Part shown: positions 13,316 through 24,237 of the stretch, in pieces
Numbering within the stretch: the stretch's first letter is position 1
Layout of the letters: each line of letters starts with the position of its first letter
Origin: Emergomyces orientalis
Lineage: Eukaryota > Ascomycota > Eurotiomycetes > Onygenales > Ajellomycetaceae
DNA: 64,000 bases
NCBI GenBank assembly: GCA_002110485.1
Contig: MOWL01000004.1
Coordinates: forward strand, 723,378 to 787,377
Direction of reading: 5' to 3'
The notes under the pieces: generated by a model
Told to the model about the DNA's origin: nothing
The model's input: only the letters and a program-made list of their open reading frames with translations
Databases searched by the model: none
Position numbers and translations under genes: made by a program

Positions 13316-14635
13316 GCTCTTTGTTATATTCTGGTTTTTGTCTTCCTGGTATTTTTTCTTTTACTTCATTACTTTTTGTTAAAGACGGCATGGCATGATT
13401 GGTGGGGAAAGCAACTTTTACTTTACTCGAACTACTTTTCTGGGTCGATTCGATTCGATTGTAGTGTCTGTTTCTTTTTTCTTTTATTATTCGTGGCACT
13501 TTTTTTATTATTTTTTTATATATTTTTTATAATGTTGTTTTTCTTCTCTTTTCTTACAGGTGTTATTTTTCCCGCATCTTTTCTCATTTTGTTCCTCTTC
13601 TCTTTTCTTTTTCATAACTCTTTTTCTTAAATTTCCCCCACCTTTTTTTATATTATGTATGGCGATGGGAATGGTCATGGAAATGGGAAACGGGAAACGG
13701 GATTGGGATTGGGATTGGATTATTGGATGGAGTTTTGTTCTTTTCTTCTCTTTTTCGGAAACATAACTAGATTTGATGAAATGAAACGGAATGAAATCAC
13801 ATTATATTATATTTTACTATAGCATGGTATTGCTGAGCTGAGTGTTGGTGTTCGTGGAAATGGTATGCTCGTGTTAATGCTTTGTATGGTGATTCTATTC
13901 TCAGTACTCCGTACGGAGTAGAATTAAATATTTTTGACATAGTTCGGAGTTCGGAATAACCACCATACCGTCATTGCCGAGGTTTATATCACGTGGACGA
14001 GGAAACTGCCTAAATAGGAAAAGCGTCAAACGGGCCCCCTGCTGACGTCGACGGTGATAACGACACTCAGTATGATCAACAACAACAACGACAACAACAA
14101 CAACAACAAGACCACCGACGCGATACGGCAGTGCAGGATTGAGAGAGTGAGTGTGTGAGAGAGAGAGAGACAGAGAGAGACAAGGCATTGAGATAATCTA
14201 GGTATTCTTGAAACTACTCTGTGGAGGTTTCCCGTCCTCTCCTGAATACAAAGGTGGAGCTGGGGGTATCTATTATCCTTGATCCTCCGAGAGGGAATCT
14301 TCCGGCCGCCTAGGGCAAGCGACAATGTTTCCAATCCATATAAATTCGACCACAGCTACTGGAGAAAACTAGGGATTTTTTGTGATCCTATCTCTGAGCA
14401 AGAAAGAAACTTATCTATGCCCAATGACCCTGGATATCAAAATTGTGTCTTCTGAGCCGAAGTTTGGGCGTTGCCTGTTGTCTGAACCGGACGTGATTGT
14501 GGTGCTTTGATTGGGAGAGAAACTCGGAGGGGAAATCCTACTTATCATACCTATAATGACTATCACGGGGGGACGACCTCTCTGTCTCTCTATTTTACGC
14601 AACCATCCCCCACATCTGGGTTCTCCCCCTCGAAG
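13316..14635. other. Intergenic between kcs1 and mch1
   Basis: No gene seen. Contains T-rich kcs1 3' flank, three GGGATT units (13699-13716), a perfect 16-bp palindrome (13905-13920), a CAA trinucleotide run (about 14075-14107) and a GA run (about 14155-14180). Confidence 0.55.
13905..13920. repeat. Perfect palindrome TACTCCGTACGGAGTA
   Basis: A 16-bp perfect inverted repeat. Its half-site TACGGAGTA recurs in other noncoding parts of the window (7390, 31083, 32059, 34229, 34475), which suggests a protein-binding site or a dispersed repeat end. Confidence 0.6.
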
Positions 14636-16810
14636 ATGCCAGCCCTCAATAATACCCGCCATGCTAGAATCATCGATAAGCGAGATTTCGACGCCAATCG
14701 ACCTTTACTCCTTCGCGACACTGAAGACGAGGATGATGGTGATGATGATTATGATCATGATGGGACAAATAGAGATGGACGGGGGGCTAGTTTCAGACAA
14801 TATGGCCGCAGCAGAAGCAATGGCCATGCCGATGATGGTGACGATGGAGCCAGTGTGTTCGAAGAAGTCGTCTCTGAGATTAGAGACCGGGATAGGAAGC
14901 TGCTGAAGCAGCAGGCGGTTAGGATTCTGAGCTTTATATGGGGGGTTGGGAGTGCGTATGTTGGGTTCCTTTCTCCCCTTTTTCTCGTATTTTCATATTA
15001 AGGCACTGGAGTGATTTTTTGGGGGGGGGAAAAGCTCCCTTACCACATCATCTTCTATAAAAAACTAATAAATTGGCTTGTTTTTGGGGGTAAATGATGA
15101 AGGCTCTGCGCCGGAAGCATAACCGCATTCTCCCTCTACGGACCCCTCCTCCAAACCCGCCTCCACTACTCTCAATTCCGCGTCAACGCCGTCGCTGTCG
15201 CCGCGGCGGTTTCCATGTACCTCCCCGTGGCGTTTTTCGGCTATCTATGCGACAGATACACTCCAGGCCCAATATCATTCATCTCCGCCCTCCTTTTCGG
15301 CCCCGGATACCTCCTCGCGGCATTCACCTACAAATCCGGACCCCCTGTTGACGCAGGCGGCACGGGATGGCCGTTCGCGGTCATGATTATATCGTTTATT
15401 GGCGTGGGTGCTGGCACATGCTGCATGTATCTCGCTGCAGTTACGACGTGTGCGAAGAACTTTGGCCGCGGAAAACATAAGGGCATTATGCTCGCGCTAC
15501 CTATTGCGGCATTTGGGCTTAGTGGTATGTGGCAGAGCCAGGTGGGCACGCATCTTCTGTATGAGCGGGGACCGGACGGGCAAAAGGGCGATGTCGATGT
15601 CTTCAAATACTTCCTCTTCCTGGGGATATTGTTGATTGTCGTTGGGGTTGGCGGAACTTTTGCATTGCGCATTGTGGACGAGGAGGAGATGATTGATGAG
15701 GCTGTGGAGGAGCTGGAGCGGAGCGGGATCATTGATGAGAGTGACTTCTTCCGGTCGAGGGAGGAGGTGCGGGCTGCGATATCTTCATCGTCAGGATCGT
15801 ATGGGACTATGGATGGTAGCGCGCCTGAGGCTGGCGCTGATTCACCACTGGAGGATGACTCTGAATCCCTTACGCTTTCGCAGGAGGAATGGCAGGATCA
15901 CCAGAAAGAGGAGCGTAGGAAGAAGAACTGGCTTCTTAACCAGGAGACGCGGCTATTCTTGAAAGATAGGACGATGTGGTGGCTTGCAGTGGGGTTCTTC
16001 CTGATCACAGGCCCCGGAGAGGCATATATAAACAATGTGTGTATTACCACTTGGTTGCCCCCCTACTGTCTCAACTTTCTTCTCCCTTCTGCAGCATCCT
16101 CACTAATAACTCCCCCAAAAATAAAATAAAAGGTCGGCACCATAATCCCAACTCTAACACCTCCCTCATACCCTCCCAAACTTCCACCTCCCGCCGGTCG
16201 CCCAGCCACGCACGTCACATCCATCGCCCTAACCTCCACCCTTGCCCGCCTCCTAACTGGCTACCTATCCGACCTATTTGCCCCATCCCCCACCCACTCC
16301 CACCTCCAACCTTTCTCTCCCTCCCTAACCACACATCAACCCCAACCCCCACCTTCATTCATCCACCGCATAACCCTCTCCCGCCTAACCTTCCTCCTCC
16401 CTTCCGCCCTCCTCCTCTCCCTGGGCTTCCTCTTCCTCGCCTCACCCCTCCCCCTCTCCTCCCCACAATTCTTCCACCTAACCACCGCCCTCGTCGGCCT
16501 CGGCTACGGCGCCTCATTCGCGCTTGTGCCCATTATCATTTCCGTCGTGTGGGGCGTGGAGAATTTCGGCACGAATTGGGGTGTTGTTGCTATGTTTCCG
16601 GCGGCGGGGGCGGCGGTTTGGGGAGTGGTTTACTCCGCGGGGTATGAGGCGGCGAGAAGGACGGGTGGGGATGGGGATGGGAATCAGCAGTGTGTTGGTT
16701 GGGGTTGTTATGGGTTTTGGGCGCTTGGGTGTACGGTTAGCGTGTGGGTCGCGATTGGGTTGTGGGCGGTTGCGTGGAAAGGGTGGAAGCGGAGGGGGGT
16801 TGTGGTTTGA
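14636..16810 (+). CDS. mch1: Mch1-like major facilitator superfamily transporter
   Basis: Three exons: 14636-14955, 15103-16036 and 16133-16810. The introns are 147 and 96 nt, both with ACTAATA-type branch points, and the product is 643 residues. The spliced protein reads LCAGSITAFSLYGPLL across junction 1 and AYINNVGTIIPTL across junction 2, as expected for this family. An acidic hydrophilic N-terminus of about 95 residues precedes membrane segments with FFGYLCDRYTPGP and the late segments LVGLGYGASFALVPII and FGTNWGVVAMFPAAGAAVWG. About 12 transmembrane helices are split by an acidic central loop. Mch1 is a monocarboxylate-transporter-like (nodulin-like) MFS protein placed in the vacuolar membrane in yeast; its substrate is not established. 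It converges on eme1. Confidence 0.85.
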
Positions 16811-17608
16811 TTGAGAGGGAGGAGCTTGGGATATGTTGTTGGTGTAGCCGCGGCCGTAACCATGGCCATGCCATGGCTTGCCTGGCAGGGATACGCTGTG
16901 TCGATAAGTTGTTCGAGATCGTTAGTAATTCTGGACATTTCCCCTTTGGTTCTATCTCCCCTATTTAGTTGTATAGATAAGAGACTTTCAGGATTAGATT
17001 TTTGGTGAACCAAGATTGGTTTAGGTGGACCTAGGGATAGGGATAGCTTTCTCCTACTGCATATGAGATTGACAGATGATTTAGCATTTTGAGGAATAGC
17101 TAGCTACTTTAGTAGTTTTGCAACGCTAATTCACATGTATGCCTAATGCACGTGTATCATTCCTTGGATGGCTGCCAGCATGTGCAAGCGTTGGAACCGA
17201 AATAGGGCATTTCCCAGGCGCTACAAACGGATAAAACCATGTTCGCCGTTATTGATACTCAATCGATCCGCCGAAGCGTTCATATGTGATATGATGGGCG
17301 TTTGAAAGCTCAGAAATACACCACATTTCCCAGAATTAAAACAATACAAAAAAGGGATATAGCTCATCCAGTACCTGATAATGCAAAGCAAAAAATTTCC
17401 CAAAAAATAATAAACGAAAAATATGTTTTTCGTATGAACTGCATTCATAGCTCTCCAACGAGGCGTGCCAAAAAGGAATATATACAAGAGGAGGTATAAT
17501 TGGTGTGATAAATGGGTTGATAAACGCAGTAGACCAATGAAGCCGGATGTAGTAACGCTTGTAATAATAGAGGAGCTCGTTGACGATAGTTTGAATGAGT
17601 GAACGAGA
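16811..17608. other. Intergenic between convergent mch1 and eme1
   Basis: Both neighbouring genes end into this 0.8-kb stretch. No gene, RNA or strong repeat seen; mostly AT-rich 3' flanking sequence. Confidence 0.55.
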
Positions 17609-19625
17609 TCAGATATCGGTCGACGCCGGATTCAAGCCGGTAAACACTTTATGTAAACGCTTGCTCATAGCAGGGCCGACGCGGGCATCAGTCAACACAC
17701 CGTTTTTATTTGCACATTTCTGCAGGATTTTTGTTCGTTAGTTCAGCCGAGAAGAAAACAAACCTGGTGTCCAGTCGTGGAAGGTATAATTTGGCCTGTA
17801 AAAAGATATTACGAAGCTCTCTGGTCAAGAAAGCGAGATGGAAACGACAAACCTTGACATCCTCCAGGAGCAGTGGCCCTTGCTTCTTCAATTCTCTCAC
17901 GAGTTCTCCCACAGTGGGATATTGCGTTGTGATTCCATACGATATCGGGGCAGTCACGCGCTGAATCTCTTGCAACATCTTGACAAACGTATCTGCATTA
18001 TCTTCGCCTGACTTTACCTGGCCGACGTCCATGCAGAATGAAGCATCATGAAGATTTATGAGCTCCTGCCGGTATGGTATCGTGGATATATGTTCTGTGA
18101 AATTCTTGATCCATTCTGCGGATTCAGCTGGTATTGCCGTGTGCTGGATTAGGCATCCATGCTGCACTTGCAGCTGGAGGAGAGCATCTTCGATGGCGTC
18201 GTCATCAACGGGTGGAGGTTGGGGCGCTGTTTGCTTGGGCTTCCTTTGGCGTTTGGGTGGTTGTTGTGGTTGTTGAGGTTGGGAACTGCTTTCTAACTCT
18301 CGAAGGACTGATGCTTGGTAGGCTCTGTTCCTGGAATTGTTGTTCTTTCTCATCCATACAGTTAGGCCCTCAATGAGATAGATTGGTTTGCATCCGGGAT
18401 AATTGCGTTTCATCCTTAAAACATGCGACTCGAGGGTATTATCGCCGTCGGCGTTGGCTACAGACATATTTACAAATTCCTGTGCCGATAGGAGACATAG
18501 AACGTGATTTTCTTTTTTAATGGTAAGGGGACAGGGCTCCCAGTGTGCTGCGTCGTTATTATACTCAGCAGTGATTTTCCGTCTCCAGGTAACGAGATTT
18601 GGAATGCGAGTAGAGACAAAATGCTTTTCCACCCCAAGATGTCGCATGAACTCCGTAACTTGGTTGCCAACGCTAGAATCTTCAAGGGTGGACGACATGT
18701 CGATAATCATTTCTGGCGTTGAAATTTTCTTATCGAATTTACGCTTATTGGCTTCTGCGAGGTCAGCAGCTAGTTGTTTCTCTTTAGCCTTTTGTTCTTT
18801 AAGTCGTTGCTTCCGATCTTTTTCTTCTTCCTTCTCCTTTTCGCGGAGGGTCTTTGCGGCTTGCCTTTCCGCTTCCAGTACTTCCTTATCGGTGACGGAT
18901 ACCTTGGGAGCTCTTTTTTGCTTCAACGTCGGAAGTGCTGGCGGAAGGGAGTCCTCATCTATATCTATCATCTGGCTTGTTTTTGGAGCTCGTATTCTAG
19001 AACTGGAGGATATCGATTTGGAATCATGTGTACTGGGTTTGGATTTGGTGGGTTCTGCTGATGAGCGATTTTGAATCCGCGACAGTAGGCTCGCTGTTCT
19101 ATCGGATAAATGGGACTTCAAAGTAGCTGGTGGTAGATCATTTAGCGGACCTCCGGGGGAAGATAGCTCATCAGTATCTATGATGCTGTCGTCTATTGAT
19201 ATTACAGCGGGTGCTTTTCTTGCAGGATTGTCCCCGCCGTGTGCAGTTGTTGGATCCACCGCGGATGATGTAAATTCGATAGGGTCTGATATGTCGCCAT
19301 TCCATTTACTATCGTTCGTTGTCGAAGTTTGGTATTTGTTTAATCGCGTTACTGGCGAAGATATAATACTTTCTTCCAAGTCAGACAACAGCAGTAAAGT
19401 GTTCGTCTTTGGGGGAGGGGTAGGTTGCCTGGGCGGGGTCGGGTCGCGTTGGGGGCTCAATCTGCGCTTTTTGGGAGGATTTGGGTCCCCCCAGTCGAAA
19501 ATTGAATCATCGGAGAGGATGGCGATGCGGGTTGCCTGAGCTTGCTGTTCGAGCGCTGCCGTTGAGGGGCGGGATGGACGCGCCTCCAAGGGCGACGACG
19601 ATAGGAGGCTGATAACTTCAGGCAT
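17609..19625 (-). CDS. eme1: Eme1/Mms4-like non-catalytic subunit of the Mus81 structure-specific endonuclease
   Basis: Exon 1 is 19625-17853 and exon 2 is 17719-17609; the 133-nt intron is GTTTGT...CTGCAG and the product is 627 residues. Splicing joins LLLEDVK to KCANKNGVLTDARVGPAMS, the family's conserved C-terminus, which settles the otherwise easily missed second exon. The N-terminal half is disordered and Ser/Pro-rich, with acidic SDDSIFDW and ISIDDSIIDT motifs. A K/E-rich coiled coil lies at about residues 245-300. The ERCC4-like nuclease fold starts near residue 310. The glutamine/proline insert within it (about 450-475) is lineage-variable. With Mus81 this protein cuts flaps, stalled forks and Holliday junctions in recombination. 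Eme1 proteins lack the catalytic ERKxxxD; none is visible here. Confidence 0.88.
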
Positions 19626-20925
19626 TATGGTTTCCTAGCCTGCAGTGCCAGACTATAACCAGTTGCTCTATCGAAATTATATCGATTTATATAAATTGCG
19701 GTACATCGTCATCCAAAAGGATGGTCAATGGCATAACGCAAATAGCGTATTCTTTATTGGAAACACACCCAAAACCTTCGTATCCAAAGCAGCTAGGTCA
19801 TAAATGAATGCAAGTCAACAAAGAGAACAAAAGACACCCTCTGTTGTCACAGTCTCTCTTGCTGCACTCCTTCGGTGCTCAGAATTTGTCTTGGAATTGA
19901 ACCCGTATAATTATTGATGTTTGGTTGTTGAAGGGTCGAACCTTGAAAACGCGATAATACCACGTCGTCATGTGACTCTATTACCCCAAAACAGGAAACT
20001 TCCCCTTCCCCAAATATTGACATGTCTATTTCAAGTTCTCTTCAAGTTTGATACTTTAGCTCTACATATGTATGTTTAATAGTACTACAAGACAAGAGGT
20101 GTTCTACTATTGTTCAACAGTCATTAGCATTTGGCGGTATATATCCTCACTGATAAACTAGATATTCCAAAGTTTCGGAGAGGGATGCACGGCATCAAAA
20201 TGACATCGATGAAACAGGGATGGGTTTCTTATAGCGCAGCTTCGACCAATTCGCAATTCATTCATGTTCATCTTCAAACTTCGCAGAAAATAAATACACC
20301 GTTTAAGAGGATCAGACTTTAGAAAGTTGGCGCTGGAGAGAGCTGTCTTCCCACGGGATATTTGCGTAGGTCTGAACTGGGGAGATGACAACCATCCCGC
20401 CCATCAGGACTTCTCGAACGATCATCGGGTATATTTCCGCTAAGTACATTCGGCTAGGAGAAGCGGCTTACATTGGCCCCTTCATTTTTCATGTCAGCGG
20501 AGCGCAGGTAAAGAACAGGATCCAATGTTTTGGAGATTCTTCTGTCTTATATCGCGCCCATAAGATTGGCATAAACATTGCCTTGTCCTGTTTGTTGCTC
20601 GCTATAGATAACAAGCAGTGGATATTAAAGTATACGATGAACTGCTGGCGAGGATCGTAACATATGCCGCAACAATGGATCTCGGAACGCAGCGAACAAG
20701 CCGGAAACGTTGCAACTGAGCATATGTAATCATGCAACCTAGCGCTGATGGTGTGCAGAAACAAGACATCCATCAATCCCGGTGCATACGGATTGTGTGT
20801 GGTTTCATAACCGAATGAATCGTGGAATGAAAGTGGGGGAAGATAGTAAAAGCCGATCGACTTCCACCATCCTGTTTGCCTTGCTCAACCGGCAGTGGAT
20901 TGTCGGTTTCGATATAGAATTCGCC
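19626..20925. other. Intergenic between eme1 and alg2
   Basis: No supported gene in 1.3 kb. Short open frames at 20131-20322 and 20385-20660 lack any recognisable domain and have ordinary intergenic composition. Confidence 0.5.
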
Positions 20926-22532
20926 TCATTTTGTTCGTTGCCTCATGAACGCCGCGACTAGCGCTGCAATCACCAACCCCAGCATCGCGACCCCAAATAA
21001 TAATACATGCAAGCACCCATGGAACGGACGAGGCTCTTTTTCAAACATATCTTGAATTTCCGTTTCTAGTCGGTCCCCCATGGCCTGCAACGAGAATTCC
21101 CTTTCCACCCTTTCCTTAGCATTAGCGCTCATTATAGCGGCTTCTTGAGCATCCATCTCCCACAGCGCTTTGCGCATGACCGTTGTCCACTCTTCGAAGG
21201 CATTCGCAGTTCTCAGCCAGCCGGTTTTCCCCTCCACAATTGTTTCCAATGGGCCACCGTTGTTTACAGCTAGAACAGGGAGACCTGCATGCATCGCCTC
21301 GACAGGCACTATGCCAAAGTGCTCATATGATGGGGTATAGACGAGAAGCGTGGCTGCTGAAAGGAGGGTCTGTTTAAATGCAGAAGGCACTGAAAGCAAG
21401 AATAGGACCTCTATTGAATCCGGGATAGAAAGTGCAGATATGACTGTTTTCGACGTGGCGGTTCGTAGGCCTAGACCTGTGGCTAGATCGTCGAGATCTG
21501 TATGATATTGGACGTTTTCTTGGACGCGATTATCGTACCCACCTATAATAGAGAAGTTAGCTTCATATTCGAATAATAGATGACTGCCGATCGATGGAAA
21601 GAAAATAGAAGAAAAGAACAAGCCGAAAGCAACTCACCAGCAATAACCAGCCGCGTCCCTTCCCTCCCCTCCTCCCCAAGTCCATGATAAGCACGAATCG
21701 CAAGCCCGACATCCTTCTTCCTCTCAAACCGATTAATGCTCAGTAGTATCTTCTTCCCATCCCAAAGGGCCCCGCCTTCAACCCTATCCCCCTTTTTCTT
21801 AATCCCCGTATCAACGCACGGATAAACTACGCTAACGTCCTCCAGCCCCTCTCCAAAAACCTGCCTGACAACCCCACACGTAAATTTCGAATTAGCCACA
21901 ACCTTATCGGCCGCACTGATTGCCCACCCTTCAAACCAATCGAACGGATACCGATAACACGCCTTGGCCAGCCGCCTTATAACTCCGCCCTCGTCGCGCC
22001 TCGCGAGCAATTGATCTGGGAAATGACAGTAGAATAATATCCGTTGTCTCCGTTTCGTTTTCGACTTTGCATTACCCCACGACGACGACGACGACGACGG
22101 CCCAAAAGTTTTCAGAATAGGCACACACGCCGGCACCTGGTCTACAATGTATACCTCCTCTCCGTCTTCTTCCTCCTCCTCATCCTCCCCTTCGTTTTTG
22201 TCCTGGGTATCACTCCCCTCCCGTTCCCGCGCCATCAACAACCCAGCCACTAAATGCACCTGCCTCAACACAGCAAACAACACCCGAAACCGTCCCGCAA
22301 TCTGGTCCGGAAACACCGTGTTCCCACGCACGGTAACATCCAGCGTGCCATCGCGCGCCTCCTCGAAGCAATGGCTCCGGTCCCGGTGCGACGTGTAGAT
22401 TTTTACCCTGTGCCCGCGCGCTTGTAAGGCTAGGGCGACGTCAAGGATGAGACGCTCTGCGCCGCCGATGCCTAGGTCAGGGTGGAGGATGGTTATTGTT
22501 CGGCGTTTTTTGGGGGGTGGGGGTTTTGGCAT
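20926..22532 (-). CDS. alg2: Alg2 alpha-1,3/1,6-mannosyltransferase
   Basis: Exon 1 22532-21638 and exon 2 21542-20926 (95-nt intron, GTGAGT...TATAG) give 503 residues. The junction restores VIAGGYDNRV. The N-terminus carries the GT4 start HPDLGIGGAERL. The donor-binding half has the E-x7-E pattern in EHFGIVPVEAMHAGLPV followed by NNGGP (nt about 21245-21320). A hydrophobic C-terminal segment (about residues 478-497) ending in MRQRTK can anchor it in the ER membrane. Alg2 adds the second and third mannoses to dolichol-PP-GlcNAc2Man on the cytosolic face of the ER, feeding N-glycosylation. An acidic E/D insert (about residues 112-127) and a Ser run are local expansions. A six-unit GGGATT microsatellite lies 15 nt upstream of the ATG. 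Confidence 0.94.
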
Positions 22533-24237
22533 TTTCGAGGTACGAATGGGATTGGGATTGGGATTGGGATTGGGATTGGGATTCGGGGTTGAATATGGAT
22601 TTGGCCCGCCTTTTTGTGGCTTGTTGGATGAAATTGAAATGCGGCAGAGCTTCGTGGTAAATCAACTGATAAACTGAACGTTTTGAGAGCTGGTGATGAT
22701 GCGGTCATAGCTCCCGAGGTCCTTTTTACTTTCGTCATGTGATCTCGTGGTTGAGAGGGGTTCAAATTTGCCAAAATCATTGAATGAACCAGATTAGAAA
22801 TAGATAAAATCCAAGCCAATGTTCGTTGGAGAAAGAAGATGAAATAATTTCAACTACGTGAAAAACTCAATCACTAAATATCTGTAGTAACGCATTGAAA
22901 ACCCGTATACATGTGTAGTACAATCTAAAAGAAAGGTTTGGATAGAGAGATGTGAATAATGGATTAAAATATACAACACTGTGCATATGCTTTTAAGTGT
23001 AATCAGTCAGGAAAACAGATTCAGACCAATAAATATAAAAAATGAATAAATACAAGCTTCTCTTTTCTCTTTTCATTCATTTTCACGCCCTTGTTTACTT
23101 TCATACTCTCTCTCTCTTCTCTCACACACACACACACACACACCCCAACTTGCTCCTTTCCCCCACTTTTTTGTCCCCCTCTTATCATTAATAATTTTTT
23201 AGTTAACACTTGCATGATACATAGGTATATATACTGTACAGATAAATAGATATGAGTAGAGACGTATGGGCCTAGAGCTTTTCAACCGGATACCTGATAC
23301 CAGGTATCCCAATATCCTAACTACGCAAACGTTTGCTATATATAATAAAATCGAAAGAAATAGAAGAAAAAAAAGAAAAAAAAGGGCGCGGCAATAGCGT
23401 GAAGGCGAAGTAGGCAAAACCAAAGTCAAAGCCAAAGGGAAATCGAATCAATCAATCAATTCAATCAATAGGAATAATAGAAGTTAATAAAAAGAGTTTA
23501 ATGTTAAAAACTCAGGACTAAAGAAAGAAGAAACAAACACTCAAAAAACACAACATAAACAAAAGAAAAAACAAACAAACAAAACACTAAGAGGTTTGGG
23601 AGGGTATGAAATATGAAAAGCGAACGGTTTTATATTGAAGAAAAAAAAAATACAAATGAGAGCATACCCTCGCTGAGTTCTTTGGGAGGGAACATGCTTG
23701 CTGATGGTGATGGGAGAATGGAAGAATGGGAAGTAATTTTGAGGAAGCGAAGGCGGAGGCGAATGAATTATCTATCTCAGGATTCGGGTGAAGGTGGAGA
23801 AATATTGTGGGATGGATCAATTCGCAAGAAAAACCAAAACAAAGCCAAAAGAATACAGAATAAAATATATATAAAAAAAAAGAGTAGCATGTACGGAGAG
23901 GGATATATAGTCAACAATCAACGATTGGACAGGGGAAGGGTGTGGGAAATAATATATCTGGGTCATAAATGACATCGTCAAGAAGCGAAGAAAAAGAAGG
24001 GAAAGAAAGAAAGGAAAATAAAACCTAGCAATAGAATATTGGGTATGGGTATGAAATGGGTGTGTGGGGGTAGTTAATAATAGCGAGCATAACGTCAATT
24101 TAGTTTTAACAGAAAAGCACAGAGGGACGAATACAAGCACAAGCGCAGGCAAAAGCAAAAGCAAAAGTACGGGGGAAATATTATATCCAAAGGAAAAAAG
24201 AGATAACGAAAAGAAAGAAAAAACACAAACCCCTAAC
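22533..24237. other. Intergenic between alg2 and the kinesin gene
   Basis: No gene seen. It contains GGGATT x6 (22548-22583), a CA-dinucleotide run (about 23121-23142), and A-rich repeats from 23340 to 24230 that form the kinesin 3' flank. Confidence 0.55.
22548..22583. repeat. (GGGATT)6 microsatellite at the alg2 5' end
   Basis: Six perfect hexamer units begin 15 nt upstream of the alg2 start codon, so the alg2 leader RNA would carry AAUCCC repeats. The unit differs from the fungal telomere unit TTAGGG. Confidence 0.85.

Noticed and set aside
20131..20660. Short open frames between eme1 and alg2
   Set aside because: No domain, no splice partner and ordinary intergenic composition.
22548..22583. 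Interstitial telomere repeat
   Set aside because: The unit is GGGATT (TTGGGA), not TTAGGG, and it sits in a gene leader; treated as a microsatellite.
23121..23142. CRISPR-like or satellite array
   Set aside because: It is a plain CA dinucleotide run; no repeat-spacer array occurs anywhere in the window.
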